From Thereva unica (taxonomy: Eukaryota; Arthropoda; Insecta; Diptera; Therevidae), in NCBI GenBank assembly GCA_949987705.1, contig OX465281.1:188405112-188469111 (forward strand): a stretch of 64,000 nt of DNA. Reading direction: 5' to 3'. Under the pieces are notes generated by a model. The model saw nothing but the letters and a program-made list of their open reading frames with translations. It made no database searches and was not told the origin of the DNA. How positions within the stretch are numbered: the stretch's first letter is position 1; each line of letters opens with the position of its first letter. Made by a program: the position numbers and the translations under genes. Of the stretch, positions 41,201-50,200 are shown piece after piece.

Positions 41201-44200
41201 GAGGTGGTAACTCATCGAATCCGGAATTAGTAATCTGTATACTTATGTTGGTGTATGGACTATTGATGTCCGGTTTCTTGGTAGGTTGATGCACTATGTT
41301 TGCATAATGAAGTGATATTAAATTGATTTTTATATAATATAGGTACCAATTCTATGTATGTTCCGGCATTCGAAGACTATTATAACTGGATTGTTGGCTA
41401 TAACTGTGATATTTCTTATTCTTATATTCACTTCTGTGGGATTTCCATTTTTGGCTGATTCGAAACCACAACGATATTTAGTGGGAGTAAGTATTTCATG
41501 TTTTTACAAAATTAGCGTAGCTATTTGTGTGTAAGAGATATTGGGTGGAGTGAATAAAAATTAATTTAATTTTTTGGAGTGAACACTTAGTCTGGCGTGA
41601 ATAAAAATAATCTTCGTTAGGTTTCGTTAAATTCTTCACTCTTTCATTTCTCCATATAAAGTGAACACTTCATTTTGATGTGAATAAAACAAAGTTTTAA
41701 CGTTTACCTGTGAGTGAACACTTGCCAAAAAAAGAAATGCTGGAACTCAGGCTTATCTTAAAATTGAATGTGTATTAACGACAAACAAAATTTGTTACAT
41801 TGTGCAACACGCAACAAGCCATAACTGTCTTAGGGACCCTTTCGGTGAACAATCACACTCTAGAACTCATTATTCGAAATCTTCTATTTAATTGGCCAAA
41901 TACTCGTTCCATAATAACTCTTTCACAAGTGTGTAATTTGTTGTGCTTTCTCCATTGGTTGTTGCATTTTTAAAAAGTGTCGTAGTCCATGGTGTCACGC
42001 CGTAACCCTTATCTCCTAGCAAACTACCATCCCAGAGGCCCCAGGTTCGAATCGCGGCAGCGTCACGCCTTTCCCACTTTCCCACTTACATAACTTTCCT
42101 TCTTTCTTCTTCCCTCTTTACATTACAATCTATTTTTTCGAATAGAGTGAATGTCGAACAGCAGCTCTAGCCGGAAGATAGAGAGAAGAGAAGGAAGTAA
42201 CTGTCACAACCTAGCCGCGATATTTTATTCCACCTACTCACAACTATCACTCACAATCGAGAACAACTCGCTGGAGTGTTATGCCTCCTGAAACGAGTTG
42301 AATCTCATCAACCAACCGATGGCATGCGCTTGGTGGAGCGGGGAAGGACTAAGGAAGGCTATGACAGGGGAATCAGGAATGTAAAGAGGAAAGAAGAAAG
42401 AAGGAAGGTTAGGTGGGAAAGGCGAAGGACCGTGGCGCCGCCGGGATTCGAACCCGGGACCTCTGGGGATAGTAGTCAGGCGCCTTACCTCTAGACTACC
42501 GAGGCCCCAATGGTTGATGAGATTCAACTCGTTTCAGGAAGCATAACACTCCAGCGAAATGTTCTCGATGGCCCGATATCAGAGTCTCATTTCCTCAAAT
42601 TTCGGAACTGCTGTTCTAAAAACGCCAATATCCTCCTCGACTCCAACTTGAAATCCGGGGTCTCCTACATATCTTAGGAATACTTTGATTTTTTCAACTT
42701 TTGGTATTGCACCACCACGAGTTTCTGCATCATCTTATAAGAAATGCTTGCTTAACCATTGCACGTTATCGAATTCAAATCGAAACAGTGATTTGCAATT
42801 ATCACCTGGTACGCCGAAGCCTTGAGTATTAGGGCCGATTCGCAATAAAAAACTTCAAGCTGCAAGCTTCCAACTTCAAAAATAGAATTATAAGATTTTT
42901 GTACAATGATTCACATTCACAGCTTCAAGCTGCAGGTCGCAAATGCAGGAAAAGTCAGCTGAAGCTTGAAAATTGCAGCTCGAAGCTTTCGTTGTGAATC
43001 GGCCCTTAAACCTTTTACTTTTACGCGTTTCGATATTAATAAACATATTTATCTTGGTTTTTAAATTTTGCGACTATAACTTAGCCTTTCAGCTTACTAC
43101 TAATTTGACTACTTATTTAATTTTATTATTGCTACTTGTCAAAAAAATTACATTTGCCATTAATCCCAAAATTTCCCATGAGTGAACCAAAATTTCCCAT
43201 GAGTGAATTGTATTTGAATGAGGGAATTTTTATTCACACCAAAGCGAGCGTTCACTTTTAATGAATCACTCCACTCAGAAGTGTTAACTTTAAGTGTTGG
43301 TATGCCTTGGGCCACCTTTAAACTCCGATACAAACACCACACAATGCAACTGGCAGAGAAACATTGGAGAGATCTTAACAAATGCACCCTATGATTTCTG
43401 CAGAAGCTGTAAGAATCTAGACGAGGAGGGAAGTGTAAAACACCTTTTCTGTCCTTTGGCCTAAGTGTTTGGGCTGTGCACCAGCAGCTCAGCCATATCT
43501 GACCTAATCTAACCTAAGTGTTCACTCTAAGTGTACACTTAGTTTTTATTCACTTCACCCATTGTCCCTGTTTTGAAACTGTATCTTCTATTTTATTAGT
43601 CAAAATGTAGTATGTTGTCTATTATTAACTTCCCAGTATAGGAAGTTATTGTAATCGGTCCGAAAATCGAAATCGAAAATTTCAACGTATTTTCATCTTT
43701 CAAGGCCCTAGGAGCATTTTAAGCAAAAAATTGGGAGGAAGTATGTGTGTGTGTGTGTATGTGCGTACGGATGTGGTCATTTTTTCCTGCACGATATCGC
43801 GTGAACCAAAACTGATATCGGCTTCGTTGAGGTGTCGTTCGAAGCGTATTAACCGAAATATGATCTGAAAAGATTTTCATGAAATTCGGTCCAGCCGTTT
43901 TTTTGTTTAAGCGACGTAAGTGATTTGTGTACGTGCGTGATATCGCTCGAACCACAAAAGATATTGACTTACTTGAGGTGCCGCTCGAAGGGTATTAGCG
44001 ACAATATAATCTGAAAAGATTTTTATAATATTCGGTCCAGCGGTTTTTTGGTTTAAATGACTTAAGTGATTTTTGTACCTGCTCGATATCACGCGAACTA
44101 TAAAAGATATCGACTTAGTTGACGTGCCATTCGAAGAGTATTAACCAAGATATGATCTGAAAAGATTTTCATAAAATTCGGTCCAGCCGTTTTTTTGTTT

Positions 44201-47200
44201 AAGCAGCGTAAGTGATTTTTGTACCTGCACGATATCGCCCGAACCACGAAAGATATTGACTTACGTGAGGTGCCGTTCGAAGCGTATTAGCGACAATATA
44301 ATCTGAAAAGATTTTTATAAAATTCGGTTCAGCGGTTTTTGGTTTAAATGACTTCAGTGATTTTTGTACCTGCACGGCACCGCGCGAACTAAAAACTATA
44401 TCGACTTCATTGAGGTGCCGAAAAACATTAATACATCAATTTTATATACATTTTCGTCATCCTAATCTTGTAAATGCGCACATTTAGTTTGAAATTTTAG
44501 CGAAAATATTGATAAACAATTGTGACAAATTCTCGGTATTATAGATATATTCTATGTTGCCTATTGTTCATTTATTATTAAAATATCCAATCATATATTC
44601 AACATCCATCATACTGGGAAGTTGATCGTGTGGACCGAAAGGGTCGAACCCACATCCCAACTAGTTTATAAGTTAGTCAAAATATGACGATTGAATACCA
44701 AACATGGCGTACGAGAAAAGATCGCGGGTCAAACCACCGCAGGTCTATGGCTAATGTTATGCCTTTTTGGTATGAAGCCCTACTTTTTGTCATTTGGTTA
44801 GACTCTACCTACCCCATAAATCTTTTGTTGATAATTGTCACCATGATTTTGGAGAAAATAGAAGTAATGACCATCCCGCACAAAATTTTTGGCTACGCCC
44901 CTGCACTAAAATGTATGATACGGAATCATTTACAAACATTTTTTTACAGGTGAGGTAATGGAATAAATAGTTTACCATCCTATCTATTCAATAATCGGCC
45001 TCGGTAGCCTAGCGAGTAAGTCGTCTGGCTACCATCCCAAAGGTCTCCGGTTCGAATCCCGGCCAGCCCCACAGTCCATCGCCTTTTCCACTTTCCCACC
45101 TACTCAAGTATTATGAGCAGTACCAAATAATATCCCAACAAGTAAAAAGGGATCTCTCCAGTTATGCTTCGCACGTAAGATCTCTACATGTATCACAGCT
45201 CCAAAAAAGCCGTGATGAAATGCGTAGATATTATCGTCCCTAACTAGTTACTTCTTCAACGACTAACCCAATCTCGACTCCTCACCCTAAACCAAGCCAA
45301 CTGGAAGATATAAGGCTTTTCTATCACAACTGCGGTGGTATGAGAGGCAAGGTGAATAATCTCTTTGTTGGCGCAAATTCGTGCCAGTTTAATATACTCG
45401 TGCTCACCGAAACATGGTTGAATGAGACTTTCCTAAATGAGGAGATCCTAGACTGCAGCTGGACTATCTATAGATGCGACAGAGACTACAATTCCTCCGG
45501 TCTAACAAGAGGAGGAGGAGTCCTAATAGCAGTCAGAGACCCCTTAAATAGTGAACTCATAACTACCAACGGTTCACAGTTTTTTGAACACATCTTCATA
45601 CGTGTCAAATCTGGCAAGAAACAGGTATTCATCGGTTCATTTTATATCCCCCCAAAGCTGACGAACCTATATATGACGATCTACTACATATCTTAGAAGA
45701 AGTCAATAAGACTCTTTGCAGCAACGACGACATATTCGTCTTAGGGGATTTCAACCGTCCAAATATTTCTTTTATCCCTGACGAGGAGGATAACCTTCTT
45801 CCTATCAATGTTATAAATCCTATCGATATAAAGCTTATCGACACCTTTACTCCAATGATTTACATCAAATTATCAGTCAACCAAATTCTTATGGTAATTG
45901 GTTAGATCTAATATTCACTAATTGTTATGAAGAGGTGAAAATTCTACCTGATTCCGAAGAGGAGAACCTATTCAGTAATTCTATTCACCACTCTGCGTGG
46001 GTCTTGGAACTCAATTCTTCAATCCCCAAACACCGCAGAACATACAACAATACTGTTGTTTATGACTTTAAAAACGCAGATTTTGAAAGTATTTGCTCTG
46101 AATTATCCCTAGTTGACTGGGAACATAGGCTATCTGCCAATGATCTTGACGAGATAGTATCTTGTTTCTATACCATCATTTTAAATACCATTGACAAATA
46201 TGTACCCAAGATAATTAAAAGGAATAAATTATCGGAGCCGTGGCTTGACAGAAACATTCGATCTCTGCGCAATCAGAGAAACAAACTTATAACCAGATAA
46301 AAAAGAACCCTAATGTCACCGAGGAATTGAAACTGGAATACAATAGGTTAGCCTCAGAATTTAATCTTAGGTCACGTGAGGCCTATACCGCATACATCAA
46401 TTCCGTTGGAGATAGCATTATAAAGGACCCCAAAAAATTTTTCGATTTCGTTAATTTAAAACGAAAGACATCAGGCTATACAATGACAAATGGTAGAATG
46501 CACTCCTCATGCCCCCAAGCAATCTGTAACATGTTTGCTGATAGGTTCAGCGAAATTTATTGCCCCAACTCTATTCCAAGGCACACTGATCCAACTGATG
46601 CGCACCGTCCAGTTCTCATAGATGATTTATGCCTGTCGATTGAAGATATACTGACTGGTTTAAACAACCTTGACCCGAAAAAAGGTCATGGACCTGATAA
46701 TCTGCCCCCTAGTTTTTTGCAACGATGCTCAAATCATATCTCATTCCCTCTGTATCTCATCTTTAACAGGTCATTATCGTTAGGAAAGTTTCCTACGTTG
46801 TGGAAGAAATCCTACCTCATACCAATCCATTAGGCGTCTGATAAGCATTTAGTGGATAACTACAGAGGTATTGCTATTTTATCAACAATCCCCAAACTAT
46901 TCGAAAAACTCATCCACGACAAAATTTCCCCTTTAATCGACCCACACTTAAATGAACAACAACACGGCTTCAGAAAAGGGCGTTCGACCACTTCAAACCT
47001 CATGGTCCTAATCTCCGAACTCCTCTGTATCATGGAGAAGGGCTATCAAATCGATGCTATTTACACTGACTTCAGCAAGGCCTTTGATAAGGTAGACCAT
47101 CATATTTTACTTGTTAAACTTTCAAAATTTGGAATAACATGTTCTGCTCTTGAATGGTTAAGATCATACATATCTCAACGGAAGAACACAGGTTATCAGA

Positions 47201-50200
47201 TTTCAAGGATTCCTGTCAAAGGAAATCGATGTAACTTCCGGTGTTCCTCAGGGCAGTCATCTTTATTTTATTTATTTATTTTATTTATTTATTTATTTAT
47301 AACAGCTACACAATTAAGTACAGAAACTTATAGATTTGTGTAGGAGAAAAAGAACAAAAAAACAAAGAAAAATGAAGGGCATAAGTAATAAAATAAAATA
47401 AAACAAAATAAAATAGAACAAAATAAAATAAAATAAAATAATAAAAATAAATTCAAAGCTAAGCTACAAATAGAAAACTAAATTAAATAGGTTGACTCAA
47501 ATCAAAAAATTATCTACAGATATGTAAAAACAGCTTTTTACGAAAACTGGGAATGCTGCTATTTCTCTTAATATCAATTGGTAACGTGTTCCAAAGTCTG
47601 ATGGCGTGAATAAAGAATTGCTTTTCAGTGATTCTATGGTTAAAGTTAGGGATTTGCAAGTTTAGTGTCCTTTGAGAATTCGAAAAATTCAATAATGCAA
47701 ACAAGTAGTCAGGCTTATGGTACAAAATAAGTTTCTTTAAAAAGATAATTGTGCGGAAGTCAATGTACTTTTGAAGAGTACAACCCAAGACGGAATTTAC
47801 ATATGCAGACGTGTGATCAAAACGTCTAAGCATGAAGCAGTAACGGATTGCTGAATTAAAAGCTACTTTTAATTTCCTCTGTGTATTGCAATCTAGCGAG
47901 CAGAAAATTTCACATCCATAGGTCAGGACAGGAATTATAAGTATTTTTACCAATAGAATTCGTGTTGCAACAGGAGTGTATGGCGCGGATATGGATAATT
48001 TCCTAAGTGTCACATATATCTTAGAGATTAAACTGTTAATATGATTAGTCCATGTTAAAGTTTGATTAAAAATGATTCCAAGATTTTTAACAGAGTTATT
48101 GTAAGGAATAGGAACGCTGTTTAAATATACTTTAGGGAATGTGGACAAATCCAGTGGATTTTTATAAAAAACGATCGCGTTGGTCTTAGCTGGATTGAGA
48201 TCGAGGTCATTTTCAACGGCCCATTTAAAGGTATTCTTTAGGTCTAGGTTCATAGATCGGGCACCATCTTCAAGTTGGTCTATGGGTTTACTAATATATA
48301 ACTGCACGTCATCAGCATACAAATGATATTGGCAAAAGGTCAGGGAGCTGGTCAAATCATTAATAAACATTGAAAAGAATAAAGGCCCAAGAATGGATCC
48401 TTGGGGAACGCCACTGACAATATTGATAAAGTCGGACATTATTTCACCCGAGCATACTCGTTGCCGACGGTCTTTTAGATAAGATTTTATAAGTTGACAG
48501 GCATGGTTAGAGAAGTTAAAAAGAGATTTCATTTTATTTATTAACATAATATGGTTAACTCTGTCAAACGCCTTGGAGAAATCCAACAACACCAGCAAAG
48601 TAAGTTTGCCTTCTACCATCGCTTGCCGGATATCTTCAGAGATTTTTAGCAGCGCAGAGCTGCAACTATGTTTAGCTCGAAAACCAGATTGATGAGCTGA
48701 TAAAAAATTATTTTCCTCGATGTATTTCGAAATCTGTTCGTGTATGAGTTTTTCGAACACTTTGGCAAAGAACGGAAGAATTGAAATAGGACGAAACTCC
48801 TGCTTACTTGACTTTTTAGGTATAGGGATAATTTTGGCCAGCTTCCACTTAGCGGGGAAAGTCGAAGACCATATTATAGCATTAAATAAATGAGTTAGAT
48901 AAGGCAGTATCATTGGTAATATTATCTTTATGAACCTAGGATTAATGCCGTCAAGCCCCATGGAGTCAGATTTAAGATTTAGCACTGTCGCATATACTTC
49001 TTGCTGGGAAATATTAATAAACGAAAACCCTTGAAAAGGATTGCTGTTAGTGACACAGGTGTAATTAGGATTCCCATCATGTCCATTGGCACACAGGTTT
49101 CCAGAGGAATGAGAGAACTCATGGTTGAGTTCGTTTAAGTCCCTGGCTATATCATTTGTTTCCGATTTGCCTAAACCAATATCTCTCAAGTTTTTCCAAA
49201 GCTTTTTAGCTGGTAATTTAACATCTTGGCCCTCTTCTGTTCAATATATTCATCGCTGACCTCTCCAAGAAATTAGAGAATATCCCGCATCTCTTTTACG
49301 CGGACGATCTCAAAATATATAGTGTCATTAAGTCCCAAACCGACGTATCCTTTATTCAGTCGAATCTCAATGCATTACAAGACTGGTGCACCACTAATAA
49401 GTTGCATCTTAACATCAACAAATGTCAAGCAATTACCTTCTCTCGTAAACATAACACACAGCAGTATTATTATCATCTCAACGACACGGTGTTGAATCAA
49501 GTCGATCACATTGTCGATCTAGGTGTGGTTCTGGACAAAAAACTTAATTTTAATTTGCACTATGATAATATTACTGCCAGAGCCAACAAACTTCTTGGCT
49601 TTATAAAGAGAAGAGCTAAAGAATTCGACAACATTTGGGTCACAAAAACTCTTTTCTATTCTCTGGTCCGCCCTATCCTGGAATATGCATGTCCCATCTG
49701 GGATCCCATATTTCTCATAAGTAGCAACAGGATGGAATCAATTCAAAAGAAGTGTATCCTCTTTGCTCTGAGAAGTCGACACGATCCGCGAGACTTTCTA
49801 AGCCTACCACCCTACACGGAAAGGTTCAAAGTGGACCTCTTGCCACTCTCTTCTAGGAGAAAATTTCTTATCGCGTCTCTCACCTTAGAAGTCCTTAACG
49901 GCAACCTTAAAGTGCAGTTTTTGTCGGATATGATCAAGTTCAATGAAGATACCCGACTTACAAGACATACGAAACTGCTCAAGGAATACCCACATCGGAC
50001 CGAGTATGCAAGGAATGAGCCCGTTAACAGATGCTGCGTGGTCTTTAACAATTATAGATCATGTTACTCCCCTTCAATAGATAAAACATCCTATAAAAAA
50101 AGACTTAAATCCTTCCTGACAAACTAATTACTAACACTCCTTAGAATTAAATAATTATGTATGCCAGTGTTTGTCTATAAGAACTCTTGTGTATTTAGTT

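Larger units (their letters stand above)
41543..43560. mobile_element. 2.0-kb Harbinger-like element hosting nested insertions
   Basis: The ends are GGGTGGAGTGAATAAAAA (41543) and the inverse of GGGTGAAGTGAATAAAAA (43543-43560). ATT stands on both sides (41540-41542, 43561-43563). Subterminal AGTGAACACTT and GTGAATAAAA motifs recur near both ends (41578-41720, 43195-43290, 43515-43550). No transposase was seen. The SINEs and the 174-bp MITE listed below lie inside it. Confidence 0.65.

Noticed and set aside
42440..42510. tRNA gene candidate (intact A and B boxes)
   Set aside because: It is the head of a SINE: the tRNA-like part continues into the SINE body, and the acceptor stem does not close properly.
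43719..44092. Minus-strand frames reading [11 protein letters not shown]... repeated
   Set aside because: Product of the 146-bp tandem units read in frame, not a protein with repeats.
47264..47460. Microsatellite (TTTA/TAAAA)n as an independent repeat locus
   Set aside because: It is the 3' tail and UTR of the nested LINE.
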